Of a DNA stretch of 38,315 bases, positions 1-9,091 are shown piece after piece. The stretch's first letter is position 1. Each line of letters opens with the position of its first letter. The notes under the pieces were generated by a model that saw only the letters and a list, made by a program, of their open reading frames with translations, made no database searches and was not told the origin of the DNA. The translations under genes were made by a program, and so were the position numbers. This DNA comes from Trichocoleus sp. (GTDB taxonomy: Bacteria; Cyanobacteriota; Cyanobacteriia; Elainellales; Elainellaceae): positions 1-38,315 of the forward strand of contig DATNQD010000032.1 of NCBI GenBank assembly GCA_036702865.1. The letters run 5' to 3'.

Positions 1-2
1 CC

Positions 3-140
3 CTCACCATCAAAAAGCACGGGCGTAGAGCCAAGAGCATTTTTCGCTATGGTTTTGACCATCTCCGAAACATTACCTTAAATCTGGAACAGAAGATGGA
101 TGAGTTTTTGCATGTTCTACAATTTTTGTCCTGTACTTAG
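3..140 (+). CDS. IS4-type transposase, C-terminal fragment
   Basis: The window opens inside a coding frame that runs 45 codons to a TAG at 138-140. The peptide contains KKHGRRAKSIFRYGFDHLR and ends in QFLSCT. From memory, this basic 'KHGR.aKS.FRYG.dyLR' tail and the FLSCT end are typical of cyanobacterial IS4-family DDE transposases; I could not check this against a database. Only the last ~45 residues are visible, so intactness and the catalytic residues cannot be judged. No inverted repeat or target duplication could be defined after the stop, so the right boundary of the element is unknown. Confidence 0.65.
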   Translation, partial: LTIKKHGRRAKSIFRYGFDHLRNITLNLEQKMDEFLHVLQFLSCT

Positions 141-229
141 GTGGCAGGCAAATCAACCAACGCAGCCTGAATGGGTTTCGATTACAGCCAAGACTGCTCA
201 GATTTTGGCAGGAGAGCCGTTAGATTTTG

Positions 230-367
230 TCACATCTGTTTGCTCTGCTCATCCAATCGGTTAAGCCAATTTTGCCCCATCTGTTTGCTCTCCTCGTCCG
301 ATCGGTTAAGCCAATTTTGCCCTGACTGCTCCAGATCACGCTTTAAAGCCTCCTGGTGCATTGTCAT
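230..367 (-). CDS. possible 45-aa repeat peptide
   Basis: On the minus strand an ATG at 367 (or a second ATG at 361) opens a 45-codon frame ending in TGA at 230-232. The predicted peptide starts MTMHQEALKRDLEQS and is followed by GQNWLNRSDEESKQM and GQNWLNRLDEQSKQM, two near-identical 15-residue units. The composition is charged and amphipathic, suggesting a helical peptide. A purine-rich stretch, GGGCGGA, precedes the first ATG closely and lies about 7 nt before the second, so the second ATG may be the better start. The gene would diverge from glpK with under 50 bp between them. I do not recognise a family. The plus-strand reading of the same DNA is Cys/Ser-rich and looks like a shadow. The repeat could also be a non-coding duplication. 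Confidence 0.4.
   Translation of the reverse strand: MTMHQEALKRDLEQSGQNWLNRSDEESKQMGQNWLNRLDEQSKQM
233..322. repeat. 45-bp tandem duplication
   Basis: Two adjacent 45-bp units, 233-277 and 278-322, differ at only three positions. The unit length is a multiple of three. On the minus strand each unit encodes a 15-residue block, GQNWLNRxDEESKQM-like, and both units stay in frame. See the minus-strand peptide at 230-367. Confidence 0.85.
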
Positions 368-415
368 TCCGCCCAAATTAGTTAAGGATGAACATAATCC
401 TTTTCAACGATCGAG

Positions 416-1936
416 ATGGTTTCTACTGCGGGCTATATCCTGGCATTGGATTTGGGGACAACTGGAAATCGAGCTTTCTTGTTTAATCAGGCAGGGCAGA
501 TCGTCAGTCAGGCATACCAGGAATTGCGGCAGATTTATCCCCAACCCGGCTGGCTGGAACATGACCCGCTCGAAATTTGGCAGGCAACTTGTAAAGTCAT
601 GCAAGCGACGTTGCAGCAGGCGCAGATTCAGCCTCAGCAAGTACGGGCAATCGGGCTAACGGTACAGCGAGAAACCTGTTTGCTCTGGGATAAAACGACA
701 GGCGAGCCACTGCATCATGCGATCGTCTGGCAAGACCGCCGGACTGCTGACCACTGCCAGCAATTGCGCGATCAGGGTAAAGCAGCAGAAATTTTTGAGC
801 GGACGGGTTTAATTATCGATGCCTATTTTTCGGCAACAAAGCTGACCTGGCTGCTCAACCACCTGGCTCCCCTCTCGCTTGACTCAGTGCTGGCAGGCAC
901 GATCGATAGCTGGATTCTCTGGAAACTTACAGGCGGCAAAGTCCATGCAACCGATGATAGCAACGCCAGTCGCACGATGCTCTACAACCTGGAAACGCGC
1001 CAGTGGGACGATTCCCTGCTTCAGATGTTTGATATTCCTGCTCAACTGTTGCCGCAAATTCAGCCCAGCCTCAGCCATTTTGGGGTCACAGATGCTCGCC
1101 TCTTTGGAGCTGAGATCCCCATCACTGCGGTATTAGGTGACCAGCAAGCTTCCTTATTTGGGCATGGCTGCGATCGTCCCGGTCTGGTGAAATGCACTTA
1201 TGGGACGGGCTGTTTTCTAGTTGCTCATACAGGTTCAACGATCGTGCGTGCTCCCAATCAACTGATTGCCACGATCGCCTGGACAGAACAAAGCACTGCT
1301 GGCAAAAATCAGGTGGGATATGCCCTCGAAGGCAGTATGTTCACGACGGGTGCCTGCATTCAATGGCTCCGCGACGGGTTAGGAATCATTGCAACCGCAG
1401 CAGAAACAGAAGACTTGGCACAGCAGGTTGAAGATAGCGGGGGCGTTTACTTTGTGCCAGCGTTGAGTGGATTAGGCGCACCCCACTGGGACATGAGCGC
1501 AAGGGGAGCATTTTTGGGCATCACGGGTGGAGCCAGACGACCCCATCTGGTGCGGGCAGTGCTGGAGTCGATCGTTTATCAAGTGAAGGAGGTTGTTGAA
1601 GCAATTCATGCATCGCAAGCACTGGAAGTCCAGCAGCTTCGAGTGGATGGTGGCGGCTGTGAAAATAATTTTTTAATGCAGCAACAAGCAGATGTTTTGG
1701 GAATTCCAGTTGAACGTCCTCAAATGCGAGAAACCACTGTACAGGGAGTTGCCTTTGCAGCAGGGTTAGTCTGCGGCTTCTGGGATGATTACGACACGCT
1801 AGTCAAACATCAGCCGATCGATCGAGTGTTTGAACCCAGTCCCCGTTCTGAGCGATCGATCGAACAGTTCATGCAATGGCAGAAAGCAGTAGCGCGAACG
1901 AAGCAATGGGTTGATATTGCAGGAAATAAGGGTTAA
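416..1936 (+). CDS. glpK: glycerol kinase
   Basis: FGGY-family carbohydrate kinase of 506 aa, the normal length for GlpK, which makes sn-glycerol 3-phosphate from glycerol and ATP in the cytoplasm. The N-terminal phosphate-binding motif LDLGTTGNRA is at residues 11-20. Glycerol-contact residues known from E. coli GlpK are present: R85-E86 (VQRET), Y137 (AYFSATK) and D242-Q243 (LGDQQ). The first FGGY signature is AYFSATKLTWLLNH. The second lies in GAFLGITGGARRPHLVRAVL. The C-terminal ATP-binding segment DGGGCENNFLMQQQADVLGI is typical of the family. The ATG is preceded by GAG four bases upstream; there is no strong Shine-Dalgarno. The gene stands alone rather than in a glpF/glpD operon. Its stop overlaps the stop of the convergent sensor kinase by 3 bp. 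Glycerol kinase is favoured over xylulokinase by the RET, DQ and C-terminal motifs. Confidence 0.93.
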   Translation: MVSTAGYILALDLGTTGNRAFLFNQAGQIVSQAYQELRQIYPQPGWLEHDPLEIWQATCKVMQATLQQAQIQPQQVRAIGLTVQRETCLLWDKTTGEPLHHAIVWQDRRTADHCQQLRDQGKAAEIFERTGLIIDAYFSATKLTWLLNHLAPLSLDSVLAGTIDSWILWKLTGGKVHATDDSNASRTMLYNLETRQWDDSLLQMFDIPAQLLPQIQPSLSHFGVTDARLFGAEIPITAVLGDQQASLFGHGCDRPGLVKCTYGTGCFLVAHTGSTIVRAPNQLIATIAWTEQSTAGKNQVGYALEGSMFTTGACIQWLRDGLGIIATAAETEDLAQQVEDSGGVYFVPALSGLGAPHWDMSARGAFLGITGGARRPHLVRAVLESIVYQVKEVVEAIHASQALEVQQLRVDGGGCENNFLMQQQADVLGIPVERPQMRETTVQGVAFAAGLVCGFWDDYDTLVKHQPIDRVFEPSPRSERSIEQFMQWQKAVARTKQWVDIAGNKG

Positions 1937-4404
1937 GAGACAGTTCTCTCATTCAGCACTGCCTGATTGGGAATCTCTACAATAAAGGTCGTTTGTCCTG
2001 CACCCGACTCGACTCGAATGGTTCCTGCTAAATGTTGAGCGAGCCGCTGCACCAGAGCTAATCCTAAACCTGTGCCACCTTGCTTCCAGGGGTCAGCATT
2101 GGGGACGCGATAGAACTTGTCGAAGATGCGCGCTAGCTCGGCAGCAGGAATTTCTGCTCCAAAGTTTGTCACAGATAGCTGTAGCAGTTCGCAATTTGTT
2201 TTTGCACTGACCCTGATGGTGCCTTCGGGTGGGGTATATTTGCAGGCGTTGTTCAGCAGTTCTGCCAGAATGCGCTCCAAGGATGCAATGTCGGAGGTCA
2301 GCGGTGGCAAGTTTTGAGTGGGTAAGTCAACCTGTAAGGCAATCTGTCTTGCTTTAGCTCGCTCGTAAAATCCTTGCACCACCTCGGAAACCCATTCTCG
2401 AACCTGCACTGTGTCAAAGATTAGCGCCTGTTTTCCGGCTTCTAGGCGTTGCAGATCAAGCAGATCATTAATTAAGCTAATTTCCCGTTCGCACTCATTC
2501 TTTAGAATTTGCAAATATTGATTTATTTTTTTCGATGAGTCGTTCTGAATGTTTTCTCGCTGTAATGTCATTTCCAGTAAATGCATTGACATTTTCATGT
2601 TTGAGACAGGAGTGCGTAGCTCATGAGAAACCGTACTGAGGAAGTCGTCTTTTAGCCAATTAAGCCGTTCTAATGTTTTGACTTGAGTTTGTGATTCTTC
2701 ATACAGGCGTGCCTGCCGGAGCGCGATCGCACATTGGTTTGCTACTTGCTGGACTAGCCGCAGTTCCGGCTCATGAAAACCATATTCTTTATCCGTAATC
2801 AGCCATAAATCGCCCAGAATATCCTGATCGTCCACAATTGGACAGGCAAGCATGGCAACTCGCCCTCGAACTGGGTTGTTTACAATATTGCAAAACTGGC
2901 GATACTGTCCTTGTAAAAGGAACTCGTAGAACTCAGGGTAGTTATCCATGTGGCTCACTCGCCCCTTCACTGGAAACAGAGAAGTATTGTATTCGTAGCA
3001 GATCGTTGAAATTTTTTGCTCCAAGTCATAAAGCGCCGCATTACAGCAGCTAACGCCCAGTCCCTCTCCCAATTCTTGAACTGCAGTCTGCAAGATTTGA
3101 TGTTCATCCAGGCTATCGCGAACTTTATCTGTAATTCGCTTTAGCGTTGCCTCAAAGTTTAGAGATTGCTGTAGTTGAGCAGTGCGCTCTTTTACCTGTG
3201 ACTCTAAATTATTGTTGAGTTGTTTGAGCCTCGCTTCTACCTGTTTTCGTTCTGTGATTTCAAACCGAATTGCTAAATATTGGAAAGGTTTTCCCGCTTC
3301 GTCCAGAAAGGGAACGATCGTTGTGTCTACCCAGTAGTAGCTGCCATCCTTTGCCCGGTTCTTAATTTCACCCTGCCAGATCTGACCAGCAGTAATCGTA
3401 GACCAGAGATCTTGAAAGAAGGCTTTATCGTGGTAGCCCGAATTGAGAATGCGATGATTCTGCCCAACTAACTCTTCTCGGCTGTATTGGGAAAGCTCAC
3501 AGAACCGATCGTTAATCGTTTGAATCGTTCCTTTTGCATCGGTAACTGCGACGATCGCGACCTGATCAAGCGCAAACTTGACATGAGAAAGCTCCTCTAA
3601 GGATCGCTGTAAACGTTCTTCGGTTTGTCTGCGGCTGGTGATATCCCGAATCACGATGGAAAAGCCCCGTAAGTTCCCTTGTGGGTCATATAGGGCGCTG
3701 ATCCCAATGTCTGCCCAGAAACATGAGCCATTTTTGCGAACTTGCCACCCTTCCGCCTGGTACTTGCCTTGGCGCGCTGCTTGTCTTAGTTCAGCCTCAG
3801 GCTTTCCTTGCTGACGATCGATCGTTGAGTAGAAGCAAGAAGCAGGCTGCCCTAAAATTTCTGCTGCCTGATATCCCTGTAATTGTTCTGCACCAGCGTT
3901 CCAAGTTGCTACATAGCCAGCAGAATCAAGCGCAAAAATGGCGTAGTCTTTGACTGTCTCTACTAATAACCGATAGCGTTCTTCGCTCTGCTCTAAAGAA
4001 ATTGCTGTTGCCTCAGCCCGACGTGCGATCGATTCTGCCCGCCATTTTGCCGAAACCAATTTTCCACTTAAGATGCTAATTTGTCCACCGACCACAGCAA
4101 ACAAAATGAGGCGAACGAGATCGCTGGAATCTGCAATTTCTAGCCGATGAATTGGCTCTATTAGGAAATAAGTTGCTAACAAACAACTCCACCCGGTTGC
4201 CAGAAGTCCAGGTCCTGTGCCGCCATACCAGGCACTAAACATCACTGCGGGGGCAAAGAGCAAAAATGGACCTACCAGCCCCAAAATTGGCACTAGAAGT
4301 AACCGAATCCAGAGTGAGATGGAGGCGGTAACAACAGCAAATCCATATCGAATGCGCCAGGAACAGTCCTCTTGCTCTCTAGCGGCTGCATCTAATAACG
4401 ACAT
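1933..4404 (-). CDS. membrane sensor histidine kinase (TM-PAS-PAS-GAF-HisKA-HATPase)
   Basis: An 823-aa sensor kinase expected at the plasma membrane. Residues ~20-115 form four hydrophobic segments resembling the KdpD-type DUF4118 region (PFLLFAPAVMFSAWYGGTGP). PAS domain 1 is at ~139-260 (EERYRLLVETVKDYAIFALD) and PAS domain 2 at ~268-388, each ending in a DIT/EIT box. A coiled segment follows, then a GAF domain at ~420-570. HisKA carries the phospho-accepting His594 in TVSHELRTPV. The HATPase_c domain has an N box (ELLNNACKYTP, ~715-725) and a G box (GGTGLGLALVQRL). All motifs look intact. There is no receiver domain in the protein and no regulator next to it, so its partner is unknown. 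The start is an ATG at 4404, followed at once by the predicted membrane region. The gene converges on glpK. Confidence 0.9.
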   Translation of the reverse strand: MSLLDAAAREQEDCSWRIRYGFAVVTASISLWIRLLLVPILGLVGPFLLFAPAVMFSAWYGGTGPGLLATGWSCLLATYFLIEPIHRLEIADSSDLVRLILFAVVGGQISILSGKLVSAKWRAESIARRAEATAISLEQSEERYRLLVETVKDYAIFALDSAGYVATWNAGAEQLQGYQAAEILGQPASCFYSTIDRQQGKPEAELRQAARQGKYQAEGWQVRKNGSCFWADIGISALYDPQGNLRGFSIVIRDITSRRQTEERLQRSLEELSHVKFALDQVAIVAVTDAKGTIQTINDRFCELSQYSREELVGQNHRILNSGYHDKAFFQDLWSTITAGQIWQGEIKNRAKDGSYYWVDTTIVPFLDEAGKPFQYLAIRFEITERKQVEARLKQLNNNLESQVKERTAQLQQSLNFEATLKRITDKVRDSLDEHQILQTAVQELGEGLGVSCCNAALYDLEQKISTICYEYNTSLFPVKGRVSHMDNYPEFYEFLLQGQYRQFCNIVNNPVRGRVAMLACPIVDDQDILGDLWLITDKEYGFHEPELRLVQQVANQCAIALRQARLYEESQTQVKTLERLNWLKDDFLSTVSHELRTPVSNMKMSMHLLEMTLQRENIQNDSSKKINQYLQILKNECEREISLINDLLDLQRLEAGKQALIFDTVQVREWVSEVVQGFYERAKARQIALQVDLPTQNLPPLTSDIASLERILAELLNNACKYTPPEGTIRVSAKTNCELLQLSVTNFGAEIPAAELARIFDKFYRVPNADPWKQGGTGLGLALVQRLAQHLAGTIRVESGAGQTTFIVEIPNQAVLNERTVS

Positions 4405-4647
4405 TGTTTATTTAACAGAGGAATTGATGCGAACCTTGTCTATACTCAGCTTATAAAGCTTTCCCCAATCGAGCGGCTAAACAACTGCAATTTTGAAGTT
4501 AATTTCCTAGTTAATTTCCTTGTACGGTAAGGCAATCTAACACTTTAGCAACGAAAAAAGTTCATCTCACTCTGTCGCCAGGAGGAGCTTGAAGGACTGT
4601 TCTATTGTTTTAATGAATCGATCGAACCGATACAGCTATTTCAAACC

Positions 4648-4674
4648 AAAAAACCTTCCCAAGGAGGAAAGGTT
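4648..4674 (-). terminator. Rho-independent terminator of the P-type ATPase gene
   Basis: Read on the minus strand, about 40 bp after the ATPase stop, the sequence forms a hairpin (AACCTTTCC, loop, GGGAAGGTT) followed directly by a run of Ts. The rest of the 4405-4711 intergenic space holds the AT-rich upstream region of the divergently placed sensor kinase. I see no other gene in it. Confidence 0.8.
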
Positions 4675-4711
4675 GATGGAATGAACTAGAGGCTGAATGA
4701 CGAGAAAACTT

Positions 4712-7549
4712 TTAGTCTTTTGTGCTCAAATTTGGGCTCAACTTGTTTCGAGCCGCAGTCCAGCGAATAAACAATTTCTCGAATTCAATCCAGACAAAGA
4801 CTAAGGAACTGAAGCCAACACAGATGAGCAATTCCATACCGCTGAGATAATGCGTATTAAAGAAATTGCGTAAAGGCTCAACGTAAATTAAGAGAATTTG
4901 CAGAATGCTAGTGACAACCACAGCAGCTAGCACATAAGGGTTTGAAAATGGGTTGACCTCAATCATCAAGCGGTTGTTCGATCGCACTGCAAATGCATGT
5001 CCCATTTGCGCTAAACAAAGCGTTGTAAACACCATCGTCTGCCAGCGATCGCGGTCTAGCCCGTTGCCCTGCACCTGCTCCGTGTAGCCATAAGCCCACG
5101 CCATCAACGCGATCGTCACGATTGCCAGAATGATTCCAATTCGCACCATATAGGAGCCTAGTCCTCGTGCAAAGATGCTCTCTTTCGGGTCTTTTGGCGG
5201 CTGTTGCATCACTGAAGGTCTACCCGGTTCAACTGCCAGGGCTAGCGCAGGTAAGCCATCCGTCACGAGATTCATCCAGAGAATTTGCAGCGGCGATAGC
5301 GGAATACCACCCAAGCCCATCACAGGTGCAGCAGCGATCGTTAAAACCTCGCCAATGTTTGATCCCAGAATGTATTTGATAAAGCGACGAATGTTGACAT
5401 AAACCGTTCGACCTTCTTCCACCGCAGAAACGATCGTGGCGAAGTTGTCGTCCAGCAGCACCATATCGCTTGCTTCCTTGCTGACATCCGTTCCGGTGAT
5501 GCCCATTGCGACGCCAATATCAGCTTGTTTCAGGGCAGGTGCATCATTCACACCATCCCCAGTCATGGCAACGATCTGATTTTGCTGCTGCAATGCTCGC
5601 ACAATTCGCAGCTTATGCTCTGGCGATACTCTGGCATAGACGCTAACCTGACCCACGATTTCTTGTAAATCTTGATCAGACAAGGTTTCAAGTTGCCGCC
5701 CAGTGATCGCTTTCTCTTCTTCCGTCGCAATGCCCAGATCTACCGCGATCGCCTGCGCCGTTAGTTGATGATCGCCCGTAATCATAACCGGACGAATTCC
5801 CGCCGCCCGACATTTCGCCACCGCTTCGCGCACTTCAGGACGAGGCGCATCCAGCATTCCCACCAGTCCAAGCCAGATCAAATCCCGCTCAACTTCATCC
5901 TCAGCTGCAGCATCAGGCAGTTCAGCCAGTGGTTTGCAGGCAAAGCCCAGCACTCGTAAGCCACGGCTTGCCAGGTGATCATTTCGCGTCAAAATCTGGC
6001 TACGCTGAGCTGTGGTTAAAGGTTCAACCCGATCGCCCATTTGAATCTGCGTGCATCGCTCTAACGTCAGTTCAGGGGAGCCTTTAGTCGCCATCACCAG
6101 TGACGTTTCCAGTCCGGCTTGTGGTGCTGCGGCTTTCACCATGACACTCATCCGTTTCCGTTCTGAAGAAAAGGGAAACTCTGCCACTCTAGGGGAAGCG
6201 TTGTCTTGCTCATCTTTCCGCAATCCGGCTTTTCCTGCCAGCGCCAGCAGTGCTCCTTCGGTTGGATCACCCAAAATTGCCCATTCGCCATTTTCTTTTT
6301 GCAGCACTGCATCATTGCAGAGAACACAGGCCGTTAACAGGGCTTGCAGGGCAGGGTCTTGTGGGGCAGCGATCGCTTCGCCATTCTGTTCAAATTGACC
6401 CACTGGAGCATAGCCTTCTCCCGTGACTCGCAGCGATCGATCGGCAGTCTCGACAGCTTGCACCACCATTTTATTTTGGGTTAGAGTTCCGGTTTTATCG
6501 GAACAAATCGTTGTGACAGAACCCAGGGTTTCCACAGCAGGCAGTTTCCGAATCAGGGCATGACGACGCACCATCCGCTGTGTTCCGAGTGCGAGTGTCA
6601 CGGTAATGACGGCAGGCAACCCTTCTGGCACAACGGCAACCGCCATACTCAGCGAGACTTTGACCAATTCCTCAAACAAGCTGGGATTGTAGATTGTGCC
6701 GCCAACCACCACGATCGCTACCAACACCAGTGCCCCAATGACCAGAGCATTACCCAGTTGCCCCATGCGTTTTTGCAGGGGTGTTGGCTCTGCCTCAACT
6801 TCCTGAAGCGCAGTTGCAATTTTGCCCAGTTCAGTTCGCATTCCCGTTTCTGTCACCAGAACGGTTGCCCGGCCTTGAGCAACTTCAGTTCCCGAAAAAA
6901 CGAGGTTGACGCGATCGCCCAGCGGTGCGTCTTCTGGCAGAATCATTTCAGCCTGTTTGTTTACCGCATGAGATTCTCCCGTCAGGGCAGCCTCTCTCAC
7001 TTGTAAATTGGCAACCTCCACCACGCGCCCATCTGCAGGGACTTTTACCCCGGCTTCCAGCAGCATCACATCCCCCGGCACCAGGTCTTTAGAATCAACT
7101 TCCAGCGCTTTGCCCTCTCGAATCACCCGAACCCTGGAAGAAGCCAAGTTTTTGAGCGCCGCCAGTGCCTTTTCTGCACCGCTTTCCTGCACATAGCCCA
7201 GGATGCCATTCAATATCACAATGACCAGAATCGCGGTTGCATCCTTGGGAAACACAAACCGATTCAAGCTCATTGCCTCGCGCACGTCCAAAATTGCCGA
7301 AATGACCGCGACAGCAATCAACATGATCAGCATCACGTTCTTAAACTGATCAATCAAGATGGTCAGGGGCGATCGTCCGCCTGTTTCCACCAGTTCATTG
7401 GAGCCATGTTGCACTATTCGATCGGCAACCTGCTGAGTCGTTAACCCAGTTGTCTGATCGCTTTGCAGCAGGCGAGTGGTTTCTGCAACAGAAAAGCTTT
7501 GCCAGGTGACAGGACGAGCGGTCTGCGTAGAGGAGGGTTGAGGAGGCAT
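4712..7549 (-). CDS. PacL-like Ca2+-transporting P-type ATPase
   Basis: A 945-aa P-type (type IIA-like) ATPase of the plasma membrane that would export Ca2+, or possibly Mn2+, at the cost of ATP. In order: the N-terminal cation ATPase domain (~12-85), membrane segments M1-M2, the actuator loop TGES (190-193), M4 with PEGLP (308-312), the phosphorylation motif DKTGTLT with Asp351, and the hinge [21 protein letters not shown]5-M6 follow with SNIGEV and [11 protein letters not shown]. The Asn and Glu of M5, the Asn/Thr/Asp of M6 and the Glu of M4 match the two calcium sites of SERCA, which supports Ca2+ as substrate. Length is close to cyanobacterial PacL. The transcription unit appears monocistronic and ends at a clear terminator. 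Divergent to it lies the degenerate ATPase gene, 109 bp away. Confidence 0.9.
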   Translation of the reverse strand: MPPQPSSTQTARPVTWQSFSVAETTRLLQSDQTTGLTTQQVADRIVQHGSNELVETGGRSPLTILIDQFKNVMLIMLIAVAVISAILDVREAMSLNRFVFPKDATAILVIVILNGILGYVQESGAEKALAALKNLASSRVRVIREGKALEVDSKDLVPGDVMLLEAGVKVPADGRVVEVANLQVREAALTGESHAVNKQAEMILPEDAPLGDRVNLVFSGTEVAQGRATVLVTETGMRTELGKIATALQEVEAEPTPLQKRMGQLGNALVIGALVLVAIVVVGGTIYNPSLFEELVKVSLSMAVAVVPEGLPAVITVTLALGTQRMVRRHALIRKLPAVETLGSVTTICSDKTGTLTQNKMVVQAVETADRSLRVTGEGYAPVGQFEQNGEAIAAPQDPALQALLTACVLCNDAVLQKENGEWAILGDPTEGALLALAGKAGLRKDEQDNASPRVAEFPFSSERKRMSVMVKAAAPQAGLETSLVMATKGSPELTLERCTQIQMGDRVEPLTTAQRSQILTRNDHLASRGLRVLGFACKPLAELPDAAAEDEVERDLIWLGLVGMLDAPRPEVREAVAKCRAAGIRPVMITGDHQLTAQAIAVDLGIATEEEKAITGRQLETLSDQDLQEIVGQVSVYARVSPEHKLRIVRALQQQNQIVAMTGDGVNDAPALKQADIGVAMGITGTDVSKEASDMVLLDDNFATIVSAVEEGRTVYVNIRRFIKYILGSNIGEVLTIAAAPVMGLGGIPLSPLQILWMNLVTDGLPALALAVEPGRPSVMQQPPKDPKESIFARGLGSYMVRIGIILAIVTIALMAWAYGYTEQVQGNGLDRDRWQTMVFTTLCLAQMGHAFAVRSNNRLMIEVNPFSNPYVLAAVVVTSILQILLIYVEPLRNFFNTHYLSGMELLICVGFSSLVFVWIEFEKLFIRWTAARNKLSPNLSTKD

Positions 7550-7658
7550 AGGTAAAAGACGATGGAATGAACAAATAAATGTTTAGACGTTTTACAGTCT
7601 GTAGTGCAGGTTTGATTCGTATAGCACTAATTATTAGTGTTACTCAGGATCGTGTCAA

Positions 7659-8840
7659 ATGGGTAGATATACTAAACTTAATGTCCGCTCTGGATTGATG
7701 GTGAATCATCGATTTCTGCCCCAACGTTTAATTGGTCGCACAGCCGAACTGCAAACTCTGCGGCAAATCCTGCTTGAAGATGGGGATTTGTGGCTCGTTG
7801 GTGCGCCCGGAATTGGTCGGCGGACTCTGCTCCATACGGCTGCAACTCAAATTGGCGCGAGAGTTTTGGAGATTGACTGCCTCCGCACCACTAGCACCAG
7901 TCGGTTTTTGCGGCTGCTGGCAGATAGTATTGTGGAAGCCTTTGCCCATCCTGCCGAATTCGCGCTGCTCGAGCAGTGGAGCATTACCCGTCCCTTTGTG
8001 TTAGAGCGCAGCGAAACCCAGCGTCCTCGCTTAGTCTGGTACAGTTCCAGCAGTCAGGAATGGTCACTTTTGCAGAGCCTACTCGAACTGCCGCAATCGA
8101 TCGCGGAGCGGCTTGATTGTCGTGTGGTGACTGTGTTTCTCAACTTTCCACATATTCGTTCCTGGGATCGGACGGGCAAGTGGGAAGGCTATTTGCGGCA
8201 GGAAATTCAGCAGCAGAGCCGGGTGAGCTATGCACTGGTTTCCACGGTTCCAGATGTCGCCTGGGTGCAGGAAAACCATTTGCCCGTCATTGCGCTAGAG
8301 CTATTGGACAACGACACCATGAAATCCTGGCTGATTCCAGCAATGGCAGAAGAAGGCTTAGCGTTTGATGCTGAAAGTCAGGCGATCGATCGGTTCTTGG
8401 GCATTGTCCAGGGGCATCCGGGAGCGGCAATTACCCTCGCCCGTCGGATCTGGCTTGATTTGCACTCATTCCCACAGCCAGATTTGATAGAGCCTGTCGT
8501 TAAAGTGCTATCCCCGTCCGATCGCTTCCCCACCCAGATTGAAGCACACCATGTTTATCGCAGTACGCTGGCGCTGGTCGAAGATTTGTCCATAACCTTT
8601 GAATCGTTGATTTTGCTGCTGCCGCCTAGCCAGGTTCGGGTTTTAGAAAGTCTGGCGCTTGACCCAACAGACAAACCTCAGTCGCGAGAGTATATCCAGA
8701 AACATCAGCTAACCAGGGGGGGCGGACTTCAAGGCGCATTAACCAGTCTGGAACAGAAAGGATTGCTTTATGGGCCGCAGCAGAACTATCAGATTGCGCT
8801 GCCCTTCCTGGGATTCTGGCTCAAACAACGTCTGCAATAG
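7659..8840 (+). CDS. AAA/STAND-like protein with degenerate Walker motifs
   Basis: A 393-aa protein with the layout of an ORC1/STAND-type NTPase: a 'RLIGRTAELQTLRQIL' lead-in (box I/VI type) at ~22-38, a P-loop-like GAPGIGRRTLL at 48-58, then a helical region and a C-terminal helical or winged-helix-like part. The P-loop has Arg where the essential Lys is expected (GIGRRT instead of GIGKT). The segment likely to be Walker B, VVTVFLNFPHI, lacks the usual LDE. It may therefore bind nucleotide weakly or not hydrolyse it. Two starts are possible: ATG 7659, with AGGA ~13 nt upstream, and ATG 7698 (MVNHRFLPQRLIGR), which begins nearer the conserved region. The function is not known to me. It lies between a calcium pump and the zinc operon, but the strand switch and the 250-bp gap argue against co-transcription with either. 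Confidence 0.75.
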   Translation: MGRYTKLNVRSGLMVNHRFLPQRLIGRTAELQTLRQILLEDGDLWLVGAPGIGRRTLLHTAATQIGARVLEIDCLRTTSTSRFLRLLADSIVEAFAHPAEFALLEQWSITRPFVLERSETQRPRLVWYSSSSQEWSLLQSLLELPQSIAERLDCRVVTVFLNFPHIRSWDRTGKWEGYLRQEIQQQSRVSYALVSTVPDVAWVQENHLPVIALELLDNDTMKSWLIPAMAEEGLAFDAESQAIDRFLGIVQGHPGAAITLARRIWLDLHSFPQPDLIEPVVKVLSPSDRFPTQIEAHHVYRSTLALVEDLSITFESLILLLPPSQVRVLESLALDPTDKPQSREYIQKHQLTRGGGLQGALTSLEQKGLLYGPQQNYQIALPFLGFWLKQRLQ

Positions 8841-8916
8841 TTCCAATTGCTAGCGGCAAAATTACCACAGATGAGAGATCTGCATCGTTCCGGCTCTGAC
8901 TGACAATAAGAGTCAG

Positions 8917-8945
8917 TTGACTTCTAGAGTGAAAATCATTATCGT
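8917..8945 (+). promoter_or_regulatory. candidate znu promoter
   Basis: TTGACT at 8917-8922 is followed, after 17 bp, by TATCGT at 8940-8945, a sigma70-like pair with a 4/6 match at -10. The first Zur-like palindrome lies between and over these elements, so bound repressor would block RNA polymerase. The untranslated leader to znuA would be about 140 nt. Inferred from the sequence only. Confidence 0.45.
8930..8944 (+). promoter_or_regulatory. Zur/Fur-type box 1
   Basis: TGAAAATCATTATCG is a 7-1-7 imperfect inverted repeat: the half-sites TGAAAAT and CGATAAT match at 5 of 7 positions. It resembles the TGATAAT-N-ATTATCA form bound by zinc (Zur) or iron (Fur) repressors. Its place upstream of znuACB makes Zur the likelier protein. 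Confidence 0.6.
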
Positions 8946-8961
8946 TAAAGTCTCAGTTAAA

Positions 8962-8976
8962 AGAGAATGGTTATCA
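8962..8976 (+). promoter_or_regulatory. Zur/Fur-type box 2
   Basis: AGAGAATGGTTATCA, read on the other strand as TGATAACCATTCTCT, is a weaker 7-1-7 palindrome (4 of 7 half-site positions match). Its centre lies 32 bp, about three helical turns, from that of box 1, so two repressor dimers could sit on the same face. Confidence 0.45.
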
Positions 8977-9091
8977 TTACTAATATCTACTGCATGAGCG
9001 ATCTGAGATAGAGGCTAATCTATTTCATCCCCTTGCAGTTTGCTCTATAGTCGCTTCCCCCGGCTGAAATCCTCCTGCCCCCGGTCATTTT

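Noticed and set aside
171-659. 162-codon plus-strand frame across the 45-bp repeat and the start of glpK
   Set aside because: It overlaps glpK in another frame, is Cys/Ser/Arg-rich and has no ribosome-binding site. The minus-strand reading of the repeat looks more protein-like.
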